Source: Mycobacterium sp.
GTDB taxonomy: Bacteria; Actinomycetota; Actinomycetes; RYN-182
Assembly: GCA_025965515.1 (NCBI GenBank)
Contig: JAOPWU010000141.1
Span: 1-37,053 of the forward strand
Length of the DNA stretch: 37,053 nt
Reading direction: 5' to 3'
Shown here one piece after another: positions 6,455 through 15,059 of this stretch; positions within the stretch are counted from its first letter, which is position 1; every line of letters begins with the position of its first letter. The translations under genes were made by a program, and so were the position numbers. The notes under the pieces are model-generated. The model had not been told where the DNA came from. It did no database searches and saw only the letters and a program-made list of their open reading frames with translations.

Positions 6455-7294
6455 TCAGCCCTGGTAGGTCTTCGCGACCGGGACGCCGACGAGCGACCCG
6501 TACTCGGTCCACGAGCCGTCGTAGTTCTTGATGTTCGGCTTGCCGAGCAGCTCCTGCAGCACGAACCAGGTGAGGCTGGAGCGCTCGCCGATGCGGCAGT
6601 AGGCGATGGTGTCCTTGGCGGTGTCGATCCCGGCGTCGGCGTACAGCTTCTCGAGCTCGTCGTTGCTCTTGAAGGTGCCGTCGTCGTTGGCGTTCTTGCT
6701 CCACGGCACGTTGAGGGCGGTCGGGATGTGCCCGGCGCGCTGGCTCTGCTCCTGCGGGAGGTGCGCCGGCGCGAGCAGCTTGCCGGAGAACTCGTCGGGG
6801 GAGCGGACGTCGATGAGGTTCTGGTCGCCGATGGCCTCGACGACCTCGTCGCGGAACGCGCGGATGCTGTGGTCCTGGTCCTGCGCCTTGTACTGCGTGG
6901 CCGCGCGGTTGGGGACCTCGTCGACGAGCTCGCGGCTGTCGAGCTCCCACTTCTTGCGGCCGCCGTCCATCAGCTTCACGTCGCCGTGGCCGTACAGCTT
7001 GAAGTACCAGTAGGCGTAAGCCGCGAACCAGTTGTTGTTGCCGCCGTAGAGGACGACGGTGTCGTCGTTGGAGATCCCCTTGGCGGACAGCAGCGCCTCG
7101 AACTGCTCCTTGTTCAGGAAGTCGCGGCGGACCTGGTCCTGGAGCTCCGTCCGCCAGTCGACGCGGATCGCGTTCTTGATGTGGCCCTTGTCGTAGGCGG
7201 ACACATCCTCGTCGACCTCGACGATGGCGACCTTCGGGTCGTTCAGGTGCTGCTCGACCCAGTCGGCGTCGACCAGGGCTTCTGCGCGGGACAT
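6455..7294 (-). CDS. cysA: Thiosulfate sulfurtransferase (rhodanese), CysA type
   Basis: A 279-residue two-domain rhodanese. It transfers sulfane sulfur from thiosulfate or a related donor to an acceptor thiol. The C-terminal domain holds the catalytic Cys233 in the loop YCRIGERSS, the form typical of mycobacterial CysA2/CysA3. The N-terminal rhodanese domain (VLYGGNNNWFAAYAYWYFKLYG region) lacks the Cys, as usual. The domain-end motif GHIPTALNVPW is present. The start at ATG 7294 is set by GGAG 7-8 nt upstream; an in-frame GTG at 7309 would include that site and is less likely. It belongs to the leader-DUF4395-cysA-sseC operon under probable cysteine control. Confidence 0.9.
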   Translation of the reverse strand: MSRAEALVDADWVEQHLNDPKVAIVEVDEDVSAYDKGHIKNAIRVDWRTELQDQVRRDFLNKEQFEALLSAKGISNDDTVVLYGGNNNWFAAYAYWYFKLYGHGDVKLMDGGRKKWELDSRELVDEVPNRAATQYKAQDQDHSIRAFRDEVVEAIGDQNLIDVRSPDEFSGKLLAPAHLPQEQSQRAGHIPTALNVPWSKNANDDGTFKSNDELEKLYADAGIDTAKDTIAYCRIGERSSLTWFVLQELLGKPNIKNYDGSWTEYGSLVGVPVAKTYQG

Positions 7295-7355
7295 CGCGCA
7301 CTCCTTCACTGTGGGTTGGACTTACTTCAGGACGTTCTCGGGCGGTGGTGCGGCG

Positions 7356-7898
7356 TCAGCCCTTCGCGGGACGGACGTAGCGCTGGGGCCGCGGGCGGGA
7401 CAGGGCCCGCCGCAGGAGCAGGTTCAGCTCGCACCCCAGGCAGAAGTCGAAAGCGGCATTGAGGAAGGCCGCCGCCAGAGCCAGCGCCGTGGCGACCGTG
7501 CCCAGCGCGGTGACGCCGAGCAGGTAACCCACCGTGCCCACGGCGGCGAACACCAGACCGACGCCCTGCGCGAAGCGGGGCAGGGCCTCGAGCTCGAACG
7601 ACGGGGGCGGCGCGAGCCGCGGGCGGACCAGCTTGCGAAACAGCAGGCCGTACGGGGCGCGGCGCAGCCCGGCGACGGTGCCGACGGCGAAGACCAGCGT
7701 CTGCACCGCCAGCAGGATGCCGGCGGGGATGTCGCCGACTGCCTGCAGCAGGAGCACCGCGGCCAGCACGACGGTCGTGACGGCCGCGCCGAAGCGGGGG
7801 CCGCGGGGGTCGACATAGCCGTCAGGGGGCGACCCGGCGGGACGGCGGCCGGACCGCACCTGCGGCGCGGTGGTGGGACGGGCGAGAGTGCGGGACAC
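7356..7898 (-). CDS. DUF4395 membrane protein with a CxxC motif
   Basis: A 180-residue membrane protein of the DUF4395 family. Four hydrophobic segments are visible at about 38-55, 58-77, 109-128 and 131-150. The last ends in FCLGCEL, with Cys153 and Cys156 at the membrane face. DUF4395 proteins are often next to thioredoxin-like proteins and rhodaneses, which suggests that the Cys pair passes electrons or sulfur across the membrane; this is inferred from context. The GTG start at 7898 has GGAG about 8 nt upstream. The gene lies between the Cys-rich leader peptide and cysA. Confidence 0.8.
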   Translation of the reverse strand: MSRTLARPTTAPQVRSGRRPAGSPPDGYVDPRGPRFGAAVTTVVLAAVLLLQAVGDIPAGILLAVQTLVFAVGTVAGLRRAPYGLLFRKLVRPRLAPPPSFELEALPRFAQGVGLVFAAVGTVGYLLGVTALGTVATALALAAAFLNAAFDFCLGCELNLLLRRALSRPRPQRYVRPAKG

Positions 7899-7967
7899 GT
7901 TGGTCTCCGGTGGCGGGCGTCGGTCAGGGACGGCGGTACGGCCGACCGCGCAGGGGCGCGAGGACCG

Positions 7968-8042
7968 TCAGTCAGCCCGACACAGGCACGAGCCCACGCG
8001 GCACAGGTCGACCGCGCGGCGCTTGGTGAGCACGCTGGACAT
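7968..8042 (-). CDS. Cys-rich leader peptide (24 residues), probable cysteine attenuator
   Basis: A 24-codon ORF that starts MSSVLTKRRAVDLC and ends GSCLCRAD. Cys is at residues 14, 19 and 21, with the KRR-x-VDL-C pattern of the Cys-rich leader peptides described upstream of mycobacterial cysA2-sseC2. There, ribosome behaviour at the Cys codons sets expression of the sulfur genes. The ribosome site is strong (GGGGGAG, about 8 nt before the ATG). The peptide is 69 nt before the DUF4395 start. The spacer holds short pairing segments (GTCGG with CCGAC) that could mask or expose the DUF4395 ribosome site, but I have not folded it. The size is below usual gene-calling limits. Confidence 0.75.
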   Translation of the reverse strand: MSSVLTKRRAVDLCRVGSCLCRAD

Positions 8043-8076
8043 CAGCCGCTCCCCCTCTCCGTGCTCCACGCGCACG

Positions 8077-8106
8077 ACGATAGGGGCTCGGCACCCGCCG
8101 TGTCAC
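8077..8106 (-). promoter_or_regulatory. Candidate promoter of the Cys-leader operon
   Basis: On the minus strand GTGACA (8101-8106) and TATCGT (8077-8082) are separated by 18 nt, predicting a start near 8070 and a leader of roughly 28 nt before the peptide ATG at 8042. It lies between thiX and the leader, so the operon can be expressed independently of thiX-lmeA. Confidence 0.4.
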
Positions 8107-8139
8107 ATCCGGTCTCGCGCCCGACGGCCCCGCGGGCGA

Positions 8140-8598
8140 TCACGTGCGGACCCCGGCCACGGCGTCGACCGCCGCCAGGACCTGCGCGCGACGCGGCAGC
8201 CCGCTGGCACGCCCCACGACCCGGCCGGCTGCGTCGACGACCAGGACGGTGGGGGTCCGGCGGACGTCGAGCGCACGGACCTCGTCGAGGTGGCTCTCGG
8301 CGTCCACCTCCACGTGTGCCACGTCCGGCCGGCCGGCCGCGATGTCCCGCAGCAGCACGCGGGTGCTCCGGCAGGGGGCGCAGAACGCGGACGAGAACTG
8401 CACCAGGGTGACGGGGGAGGCGCCGGGGACCACGCCGACGTCACGCAGGGCGGCGGCGACCGGGTCGGGCGGGGCCACGGCGGCGCCCGGCACGTCCTGC
8501 GGCTCGACGGTCCGGAACCGGCCGTTGCGGCTGCGCAGGACGACGCCCACCGCCGTCGCGGCGGCGAGCGTGCAGAGCAGGACGAGCAGGCCGGTCAT
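8140..8598 (-). CDS. thiX: Membrane-anchored thioredoxin-like protein (ThiX)
   Basis: A 152-residue protein with an N-terminal membrane helix (residues 3-21) and a thioredoxin domain. The active site is FCAPCR (Cys73 and Cys76) and the cis-Pro loop is RRTPTVLV (Pro116). CAPC rather than CGPC suggests an altered redox potential. It corresponds to Rv0816c by position. Orientation of the helix would place the domain in the cytoplasm or just outside; I cannot decide. It lies upstream of the cysA operon in the same orientation and 37 nt after lmeA, so it may share a transcript with lmeA. A likely role is reduction of a DUF4395/CysA thiol intermediate, which is inference. Confidence 0.85.
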   Translation of the reverse strand: MTGLLVLLCTLAAATAVGVVLRSRNGRFRTVEPQDVPGAAVAPPDPVAAALRDVGVVPGASPVTLVQFSSAFCAPCRSTRVLLRDIAAGRPDVAHVEVDAESHLDEVRALDVRRTPTVLVVDAAGRVVGRASGLPRRAQVLAAVDAVAGVRT

Positions 8599-8635
8599 GC
8601 GAGGTGCAGCGCCGCGCGCCCCGCCCGCATTCCGG

Positions 8636-9391
8636 TCAGGCGCCCGACCGCAGCGGCACCACCAGGCTGTCGGCGGCGGCGCTCAGCACGATGCCGGCGC
8701 TGCTGGCGTGCACCCCGGTGAGCGTGACCCCGAACGGCAGGCCGGTCAGGGGCTGCCGCACGGTCAGCGCGGCGACGACGGCGCTGCGGACGGCCGCGGG
8801 GATCGCCGTCGGGAGATCCCGCAGCACCGTGGGTGTGAGCACGAGCGTCGAGCCGGTGAGGCTGACGGAGGCGTCGGCCGTGGCGTTCAGCGTGGCCGGC
8901 ACGCCGGGCAGCGCGCGCAGCGCCGCGGGCACCCGTACGCCGCCGGTGATCGCCACGACGTCGCTGCGGCCGCCGTAGGCGACGCGCGGCGCACCGGCCA
9001 CGTGCGTCGCGAGGTACGCGTCGAGGTCGGCGTACGTCAGCGTCACCGTCGCGGCGGCGTGGTTCACGGGCAGCGAGGCCAGCGTGCCGTTGCGCAGCCG
9101 GGACAGCGGGGCGTGGACGCCCTGGAGGTGGGCCCGGATGTGTTCCAGCCGGAGGCCGTCACGGGTCAGCCCGTCGATGTCCACGACGATGTCGGAGTAG
9201 GTGCCGCTGACGGCCTGCGTCAGGAAGGGGAACCCGGCGAAGCGGACGCTCGGGGTGGCGGCGAGCCCCTGCGAGGTCTGCAGCCGGCTGGCAGCCTGAC
9301 CGCCCGCGATGCCGGCGGCCACCCGGTCGGCGCCGACCAGCAGTCCCACGACTACGAGGACGACGAGGAGGAGGATCACGGAACGTCTCAT
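8636..9391 (-). CDS. lmeA: LmeA-like DUF2993 lipid-binding protein
   Basis: A 251-residue DUF2993 protein with an N-terminal signal/anchor helix (SVILLLVVLVVVGLLVGADR). The rest is a beta-rich exported domain with family motifs FAGFPFLTQAVSGTYSDIVV and the DLDAYL segment. Rv0817c (LmeA), the mycobacterial gene at this place, binds phospholipid and supports mannan elongation of lipomannan in the periplasm. The same general envelope role is likely here, but whether this organism makes lipomannan cannot be read from the window. The ATG at 9391 directly precedes the signal helix. Synteny with thiX-cysA-sseC is kept. Confidence 0.8.
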   Translation of the reverse strand: MRRSVILLLVVLVVVGLLVGADRVAAGIAGGQAASRLQTSQGLAATPSVRFAGFPFLTQAVSGTYSDIVVDIDGLTRDGLRLEHIRAHLQGVHAPLSRLRNGTLASLPVNHAAATVTLTYADLDAYLATHVAGAPRVAYGGRSDVVAITGGVRVPAALRALPGVPATLNATADASVSLTGSTLVLTPTVLRDLPTAIPAAVRSAVVAALTVRQPLTGLPFGVTLTGVHASSAGIVLSAAADSLVVPLRSGA

Positions 9392-9453
9392 CGCTGCCAG
9401 ACTCCCCTGTCCGCGGCGGCCCACACGGCAGACCCGCCGTGGGGCCCACCGTC

Positions 9454-10434
9454 TCAGCCCAGGAGAAGCCGCCCCAGGACGTAGGCGAGCGGGCAGCTGA
9501 GGGCCAGTGGCAGCAGCGCGGCGAGCGGGGTCAGGGAGCCGCGGCGGCGGCTGTCGTGCGGGTCGAGCTCGGGCAGCAGCCGGGCGAGCGTCACGTCGGC
9601 GACGAGGACGGCGAACCCGGCCGCCAGCCCCAGGACGGCGCCGTCCCGCCCGGTGAGCGGCGCCCGGGCCAGCGCGGTCACCGCACCCACCGCCACGCCG
9701 GCGACCAGCGCCAGCGCGAGCCCGGCCCAGCCGTGCCCGGCCAGGCCGGGCACCCCCGGCCGGGGCGCGAACCGGTCGGCCAGCCGGCTGACGGCGAGCG
9801 CGACGCCGGCGCTCAGCCCCACCACCGTCACAACGGTCCCGCCCGCGGTGGTCACCCGCAGGCCCAGCAGCGTCGACCAGAGCAGCAGCAGGACCACCGT
9901 CGACAGGCTCGCCGCCAGCGAGTCGGTGACCCGCGTGCGGTGCGCCCGGCGCGCGAGCTGCTGCACCGTGCAGGCGAGCAACGCGACCGCCACGACGCCG
10001 GCGAGCGGCCCGAGGGAGGGGGTGTCCTCGGCGAGCAGCAGCGCGTCGGCGGTCACGCCGGCCGCGGTCGCCAGCGTGAACGCGCCGGCCCCGCCGGGGG
10101 CGTCGAGCAGCGCGAGCCACGCCAGGGCGGTGAGGACCTGCACCACGATCACGACGGCGGCGAGGACCGGAGCGGGGCCGAGCGCGGCCGCCGCCACGGC
10201 GGCACCGCCGGCCAGCGCGAGACCTCCCCCCAGGAGGCCGGTCCCGGCGACGGGGCCGGCGAGGGCGCGATGGGAGGCCGTCCGGCCCGGCTGCTCCGCG
10301 GGTCCCGGACCGGAGTCGTCCTGCCGCGGCGGTACGGCCCGGAGGTCGGGACGGCGGGCGGACCGGTCGTCCGAGGGCGGCGTCACCTCGTGGGGCGGTA
10401 CCCGTCTGCCGGGCGCGCGGTCGCCGGACGTCAC
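9454..10434 (-). CDS. Polytopic membrane protein of unknown function
   Basis: A 326-residue membrane protein. The first ~60 residues are charged and Pro-rich (probably cytosolic). About eight hydrophobic segments follow, rich in Ala, Val and Leu, with a hydrophilic loop (QLARRAHRTRVTDSLAAS) near the middle. No transport or catalytic signature is recognised. A GTG at 10434 is taken as the start but has a poor ribosome site; a second GTG at 10386 would shorten the tail by 16 residues. The gene sits between lmeA and moaD in the same orientation and has native codon use. Confidence 0.65.
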   Translation of the reverse strand: MTSGDRAPGRRVPPHEVTPPSDDRSARRPDLRAVPPRQDDSGPGPAEQPGRTASHRALAGPVAGTGLLGGGLALAGGAAVAAAALGPAPVLAAVVIVVQVLTALAWLALLDAPGGAGAFTLATAAGVTADALLLAEDTPSLGPLAGVVAVALLACTVQQLARRAHRTRVTDSLAASLSTVVLLLLWSTLLGLRVTTAGGTVVTVVGLSAGVALAVSRLADRFAPRPGVPGLAGHGWAGLALALVAGVAVGAVTALARAPLTGRDGAVLGLAAGFAVLVADVTLARLLPELDPHDSRRRGSLTPLAALLPLALSCPLAYVLGRLLLG

Positions 10435-10529
10435 GAGCGGCGTCCCTGCGGCGCAGGCCCGCTGTGCCGCGCGCGCGGACGGACCCCGGTCATGGGAGCC
10501 GATCCTGTCACGAACCCGCGCCGCGGAAG

Positions 10530-10549
10530 CGCCCTTCGCCGGGAGGGCG
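10530..10549. terminator. Short hairpin after moaD
   Basis: CGCCCT (10530-10535) and AGGGCG (10544-10549) form a 6-bp stem with an 8-nt loop, 15 nt past the moaD stop on the minus strand. It is short, lacks a T-run, and is only a weak candidate. Confidence 0.3.
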
Positions 10550-10564
10550 GCGTGACCGGGTGGG

Positions 10565-10834
10565 TCAGCCGCCCGCGAACGGCGGCAGCGCCTCCAGCAC
10601 CGCGCCCGGGTGCACCGCGACCGCCGCGTGGTCGCGGACGCCGACCGGGTCCGCGTCGATGAGGAAGGAACAGACGCCCAGCACCCGGGCCAGGTCGTCG
10701 CCGTGCCGGCGGGTCGCCTCGGCCAGCACCGCCGCCAGTGAACCGGCCGGCAGCGCCTCCTCGGCCACCCCGGCGGCGGCGCGCGCCGCGGCCCAGTACC
10801 GGACCGTCACGGTCCCGTCGCCCACGGCCTTCAC
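10565..10834 (-). CDS. moaD: MoaD/ThiS-family sulfur-carrier protein
   Basis: An 89-residue ubiquitin-like sulfur carrier that ends in the required Gly-Gly (PPFAGG). Proteins of this kind are thiocarboxylated on the last Gly and donate sulfur for molybdopterin or other cofactors. The first strand [15 protein letters not shown] and the C-terminal [16 protein letters not shown] are typical. The GTG at 10834 overlaps the hydrolase stop by 4 nt and has GGGAG about 8 nt upstream, which fixes the start. No other molybdopterin genes are nearby, so the acceptor pathway is open. Streptomyces keeps a similar gene beside glnR. Confidence 0.85.
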   Translation of the reverse strand: MKAVGDGTVTVRYWAAARAAAGVAEEALPAGSLAAVLAEATRRHGDDLARVLGVCSFLIDADPVGVRDHAAVAVHPGAVLEALPPFAGG

Positions 10835-11709
10835 GATTCCGCTCCCGTCGCCGCCTGGGGCGCTGCCCGCCCCGCCAGGTCCCCCACCGCCCGCGCCAAC
10901 CGCCCGAGCAGCGGCAGCGTCACGGCGTTCTCCGCGTGCCCCATGCCGGGCTCCAGCCACAGTGTCGCGCCTCCCGGCCCGGCCGCTGCGGCCAGGGCGT
11001 GCGGGTGCTCCTGCGTGAAGTAGGGGTCCCGTTCGCCGTGGACCAGCAGCAGCGGCAGCGGCGGGATCGCGCCGATCACGTCGACCGGCGAGGCCGGGAC
11101 GTCGCGCCAGCCGGCGGGGTCGACGCGGACGCCCAGCGCCAGCCGCGCCGCGCGCCGCCCGGCGGCCGAGCTGAGCATCCAGGTCACCCGCCGCATGCCC
11201 GGGGTGTCGGTGACGAACCACCGCGACGTGGCGCTCACGGCGATGACCGCGTCCGGGGCGTGCTCCAGCGGCAGCCCCAGCAGTGGGCCGCCGCGCAGCC
11301 CCGCGTGGCGCAGCACCGACGAGCCCCCCATCGAGAAGCCCAGGGTCGCCACGCGCTCGTAGCCGGCCGCGCGGGCCAGCCCGACCAGGGCGTCGACGTC
11401 GAACGCCTCGCGCTCCCCGGCCGTGCAGGCACCGCCCGAGCGGCCGTGCCCCCGCAGGTCGGCGGCCACGACCCCCGCGCCGCGCTGCAACCCGCCCAGC
11501 ACCCGCAGCAGGGCGGCACGGTGCAGGCCCCCGCCGAAGCCGTGGGCCACCACGACCGCGGTCCGCGGGCCCGGCCGCGCCGGCTCCGCCGGGCCGGGCA
11601 GGTGCAGCGCGTGGAGCCGCACGCCGTCGGCGGTCGTGGTCCAGTGGATCTCGCCGCCGGGGATGGGTGTCCGTTCTGCAGCGGTGGTCCCGGCTGCGTT
11701 GCTCGTCAC
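10831..11709 (-). CDS. Alpha/beta-fold hydrolase
   Basis: A 292-residue alpha/beta hydrolase. The oxyanion-hole motif HGFGGG (residues 56-61), the nucleophile elbow GFSMGG (Ser126), the acid in HGERDPYF (Asp228) and the base in GMGHAENAV (His258) complete a serine-hydrolase triad. Sequence around [10 protein letters not shown] is typical of esterase/thioesterase-like members. Substrate cannot be assigned. A GTG at 11709 starts the gene. It is divergent from glnR across 153 nt and overlaps moaD by 4 nt, so hydrolase and sulfur carrier form an operon. Confidence 0.85.
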   Translation of the reverse strand: MTSNAAGTTAAERTPIPGGEIHWTTTADGVRLHALHLPGPAEPARPGPRTAVVVAHGFGGGLHRAALLRVLGGLQRGAGVVAADLRGHGRSGGACTAGEREAFDVDALVGLARAAGYERVATLGFSMGGSSVLRHAGLRGGPLLGLPLEHAPDAVIAVSATSRWFVTDTPGMRRVTWMLSSAAGRRAARLALGVRVDPAGWRDVPASPVDVIGAIPPLPLLLVHGERDPYFTQEHPHALAAAAGPGGATLWLEPGMGHAENAVTLPLLGRLARAVGDLAGRAAPQAATGAES

Positions 11710-11862
11710 CGGTGTGCCGTTTCCAGGAATCTGCTCGACCGCCTTCGTCCTCGGGTGCCGTTCCGCTATGGTTACAGCGAGTCAATCCGGGCAACGGCGC
11801 CCGCCCCGGCCGATGTCCATCGCGTTTCCGCGATGCGGCATCCACCTGTGTGGAGGCGCCCC

Positions 11863-12627
11863 ATGAGCCAACTTCTCGTCCTGACGAACGCCCTCGGCCC
11901 GTCCGCCGAGGTCCTTCCCGCGCTCAACCTCCTGGGACACGGCGTTCGCGTCGTACCCCTCGAAGCGAGCGCGCTGCTCGACGCCCCTGCCGGCGATCTG
12001 CTCCTCGTCGACGCGCGCCGCGACCTGGTCGCCGCCCGTGCGCTCTGCCGCCTACTGCGTACCACCGGCACCTCCAGCCCCGTCATGCTGGTCGTGACCG
12101 AGGGCGGGCTCGCGGCCGTCACCGCCGAGTGGGGCGTCGACGACGTCGTGCTCGCCGATGCGGGCCCCGCCGAGGTCGAGGCGCGGCTGCGGCTCGCCAT
12201 CACCCGCGCCGCCCTGGCCGGTGACGGCGCCGGCACCTCCGACGGCGTCATCCGCTCCGGTGACCTGCACATCGACGAGCACACGTACGCCGCCAAGCTG
12301 CGCGGCCGGTCACTCGAACTCACCTTCAAGGAGTTCGAGCTGCTGAAGTACCTGGCGCAGCACCCGGGCCGCGTCTTCACCCGTGCGCAGCTCCTCCAGG
12401 AGGTCTGGGGCTACGACTACTACGGGGGCACCCGCACGGTCGACGTCCACGTCCGCCGGCTGCGCGCCAAGCTCGGCCCGGAGCACGAGTCGCTCATCGG
12501 GACCGTCCGCAACGTCGGCTACAAGTTCGTGAGCCAGCAGGTCGTGGCGCTGCCCGAGGTCGGCGAGACGCCGGGGAGCGCGGACGTCACCGTCGTCCCG
12601 CAGCGGACTGCGGTCACGGTCGACTGA
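11863..12627 (+). CDS. glnR: GlnR, OmpR-type global nitrogen regulator
   Basis: A 254-residue orphan OmpR-family regulator. The N-terminal receiver-like domain has Asp50 (LLLVD) but lacks the usual acidic pocket, which matches GlnR, a protein that dimerises without a paired kinase. The C-terminal winged helix is clear: [20 protein letters not shown], then [20 protein letters not shown] and [10 protein letters not shown]. No histidine kinase is adjacent. GGAGG lies 8-9 nt before the ATG. In the 153-nt upstream gap TATGGT (11767-11772) is a weak -10 candidate. GlnR controls nitrogen assimilation genes across actinobacteria, and SCO4159/Rv0818 share this place beside the hydrolase/moaD or mshD. 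Confidence 0.92.
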   Translation: MSQLLVLTNALGPSAEVLPALNLLGHGVRVVPLEASALLDAPAGDLLLVDARRDLVAARALCRLLRTTGTSSPVMLVVTEGGLAAVTAEWGVDDVVLADAGPAEVEARLRLAITRAALAGDGAGTSDGVIRSGDLHIDEHTYAAKLRGRSLELTFKEFELLKYLAQHPGRVFTRAQLLQEVWGYDYYGGTRTVDVHVRRLRAKLGPEHESLIGTVRNVGYKFVSQQVVALPEVGETPGSADVTVVPQRTAVTVD

Positions 12628-12691
12628 CCCGGCCCCTCCCTCCGCGGCGGCCCCCACCGCGCCGGGTGGGGACCGCGGATACCGTCTCCGC

Positions 12692-13738
12692 GTGCCCCGC
12701 GATGCCATCCCGGCCCCCCCTCCCGTCCGACTCCCGGGCACGGTCGTCCTGGCCCGGCGGCTCCAGCTCTCCGCGAAGGAGATCGCCGCGGTCACCGCCC
12801 TGACCGAGGCGGCCCGCGCGGCCGACGGGGCGGCGCCGCTGTCCGAGCACGTGGAGCTGCACGTCCGCCACGGCGGCGACCCGGGCACGCAGCACCTGCT
12901 GCTGTGGGAGCGGCCCGGGGACGGGGACCTCGTCGGGTACGCGCACCTGGACGTCACGGACTGGGTCGAGGGGCCTGCGGCCGAGCTGGTCATCCACCCC
13001 GCGCACCGGCGGCAGGGGCTCGGCGGCGCGCTCGTCGCCACCCTGGTGCAGTGCACCGGCGGCCGGCTGCGGCTGTGGGCGCACGGTGCGCTGCCGGGCT
13101 CGGAGGCGCTCGCCGACCGCTTCGGCTTCCGCACGGCCCGGGTGCTGCGCGTGCTCGGCCGCTCGCTGACGACGGGCCCGCTGCCGGAGCCGGTCTGGCC
13201 CGAGGGCGTCACGGTGCGGACGTTCCGGCCGGGCAGTGACGAGGCGGCCTGGGTGGCGCTCAACGCCCGGGCGTTCGTCGCGCTGCCGGACCAGGGGGGC
13301 TGGACGGAGGACGACCTGCTGCTGCGCGAGAGCGAGCCCTGGTTCGACCCGGCGGGGTTCTTCCTCGCGGAGCGCGCCGCGGCCGACGGGGGCCCGCCCC
13401 GGCTGGTGGGCTTCCACTGGACGAAGGTCCACGGCGACCGGCCCAACGGGCACCCGCACCCGCACCCGGCCGGCGCCCCGCTCGACCACGCCCACGGCGG
13501 CGGCTCGCACCAGCACCGGCTGCTCGGCGAGGTCTACGTGGTGGGCGTCGACCCGGACGAGCGCGGGAGCGGGCTCGGCCTCGCCCTGACCCTGACGGGG
13601 CTCCACCACCTCCGGCGCGAGGGCCTGGCGCAGGTGATGCTCTACGTGGACGAGAGCAACCCGGCGGCGCTCCGGCTCTACGACCGGTTGGGCTTCACCC
13701 TCTGGTCACGTGATGTCCTTCACCGCCTCGGGCCCTAA
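12692..13738 (+). CDS. mshD: Mycothiol synthase with a His-rich insertion
   Basis: A 348-residue tandem GNAT protein that acetylates Cys-GlcN-Ins to give mycothiol in the cytoplasm. Acetyl-CoA loops are RRQGLGGAL (106-114) and ERGSGLGLAL (290-299). Family runs such as GFHWTKVH and GEVYVVGVDP are kept, as is YVDESNPAALRLYDRLGF near the end. Between WTKVH and GEVYV lies an insertion at about 248-276 with seven or eight His (HPHPHP, DHAH, HQH), longer than I expect for the family and possibly metal-binding. A GTG at 12692 is taken as start. Downstream the pst genes follow in the same direction after 204 nt. Confidence 0.92.
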   Translation: MPRDAIPAPPPVRLPGTVVLARRLQLSAKEIAAVTALTEAARAADGAAPLSEHVELHVRHGGDPGTQHLLLWERPGDGDLVGYAHLDVTDWVEGPAAELVIHPAHRRQGLGGALVATLVQCTGGRLRLWAHGALPGSEALADRFGFRTARVLRVLGRSLTTGPLPEPVWPEGVTVRTFRPGSDEAAWVALNARAFVALPDQGGWTEDDLLLRESEPWFDPAGFFLAERAAADGGPPRLVGFHWTKVHGDRPNGHPHPHPAGAPLDHAHGGGSHQHRLLGEVYVVGVDPDERGSGLGLALTLTGLHHLRREGLAQVMLYVDESNPAALRLYDRLGFTLWSRDVLHRLGP

Positions 13739-13790
13739 TCCCACCGCATGGGTGGTGACGTAAAGCTCTACCAGGAACCAGACAGATCGT

Positions 13791-13812
13791 ATTCATCTGC
13801 CGTTAACCCTGC
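13791..13812 (+). promoter_or_regulatory. Candidate PHO box of pstS
   Basis: Two adjacent 11-nt units, ATTCATCTGCC (13791-13801) and GTTAACCCTGC (13802-13812), resemble the GTTCACC-type direct repeats bound by PhoP in Streptomyces. A looser GTTCCCC unit starts at 13825. TAGCGT at 13840-13845 can serve as -10, giving a start near 13852 and placing the repeats in the -40 to -61 region. No PhoP/PhoR genes are in the window. Confidence 0.5.
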
Positions 13813-13942
13813 GGGGGCCACGCGGTTCCCCGTCGCTCCTAGCGTCGGGCTCGCTTGCCGTGGCCGGCTCCGGCCGACCGTGCGCGCGCAGCGGAGGACG
13901 CCGTCGGCGTCCCGACAAGTCGATCCGAAAGGCACCTCTGAC

Positions 13943-15040
13943 GTGAAGCTGACGCGGTCCCTCACCGTCGCCGGGCTCCTCGCTTCGAGTGCGCTCGCCC
14001 TGAGCGCCTGTGGTTCCAACAACGCGCCCGCCGGCAGCGGGGGGTCGGCCAACGCCTCCGCCCCCGTCGACTGCGCCAAGGGGTCCCTCTCGGGTGGCGG
14101 CTCCACCTTCCAGCAGACGCTCGAGCAGCAGCTCGCGGCGAGCTACGGCCAGCAGTGCGGCGCCCAGATCACCTACCAGGGCACCGGCTCCGGGGCCGGC
14201 ATCCAGTCCTTCGCCAACGGCACCGTCGACTTCGCGGGCTCCGACGGCGTCATGAAGCCGGCCGAGCAGACCGCCGCGAACGCGCGCTGCGGGGCGGGCA
14301 ACGCCGCCATTCACGTGCCGATCACCGCCGGCGGCGTGGCCCTCCTCTACAAGCTCAACGGGGTGAAGAACCTCAACCTGGACGGTGCCACCCTCGCCAA
14401 GATCTTCTCGGGCAAGATCACCACGTGGAACGACCCGGCCATCGCCGCGCTCAACAGCGGCGAGACCCTGCCGAGCACCCCGATCCAGGTGGCCCACCGG
14501 TCCGACTCCTCCGGCACCACCCAGGTCTTCACCGGCTACCTGAAGGCCACGGGCGGCGCCGACTGGACCCTCGGCAGCGACAAGACCGTCAACTGGCCCG
14601 TGGGCCAGGGCAAGTCCGGCTCGGCCGGCGTCGCGAGTTTCGTCGCCCAGACCGAGGGCGGCATCACCTACGCCGAGACGACCTTCGCCAAGCAGAACAA
14701 CCTGCCGACCGCCAAGGTCAAGAGCGGCAGCACCTACGTCGCGATCGACTCCGCCTCCGTCTCCGCGGCCATCGCCGCGGCGACCGTCGGCGGGACCGCC
14801 CCGGACACCCAGCTCGCGCTGAACTACGCCGTGGCCGACGGCAAGAGCTACCCGATCAGCACGGTCTCCTACGCGATCGTCTGCAACAAGGGCACGGCGG
14901 CCGACAAGCTGCCGCTGCTCAAGGGCTACCTGAAGTACTTCGTCACCACGGGCCAGTCGCAGGCCGACGCCCTCGGCTTCGCGCCGCTGCCCCAGTCCCT
15001 GGTCAGCCGCGACACGGCCGCGATCGACGGCATGAGCTAG
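13943..15040 (+). CDS. pstS: Phosphate-binding lipoprotein PstS
   Basis: A 365-residue periplasmic-type phosphate receptor. A lipoprotein signal ends in LALSAC, so the Cys becomes lipid-anchored. The mature part has the PstS motif GGGSTFQQ, then GTGSGAGIQSF and VDFAGSDG, and the phosphate-loop RSDSSGTT. The GTG at 13943 is chosen because it directly precedes the signal helix and has GAAAGG about 10 nt upstream; the frame is open for another 65 codons, which would cover the PHO box. It feeds phosphate to PstC/PstA. A hairpin follows the stop, which would let pstS mRNA accumulate above pstCAB. Confidence 0.93.
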   Translation: MKLTRSLTVAGLLASSALALSACGSNNAPAGSGGSANASAPVDCAKGSLSGGGSTFQQTLEQQLAASYGQQCGAQITYQGTGSGAGIQSFANGTVDFAGSDGVMKPAEQTAANARCGAGNAAIHVPITAGGVALLYKLNGVKNLNLDGATLAKIFSGKITTWNDPAIAALNSGETLPSTPIQVAHRSDSSGTTQVFTGYLKATGGADWTLGSDKTVNWPVGQGKSGSAGVASFVAQTEGGITYAETTFAKQNNLPTAKVKSGSTYVAIDSASVSAAIAAATVGGTAPDTQLALNYAVADGKSYPISTVSYAIVCNKGTAADKLPLLKGYLKYFVTTGQSQADALGFAPLPQSLVSRDTAAIDGMS

Positions 15041-15059
15041 GCCGGCCTCCCCGGTCGCG

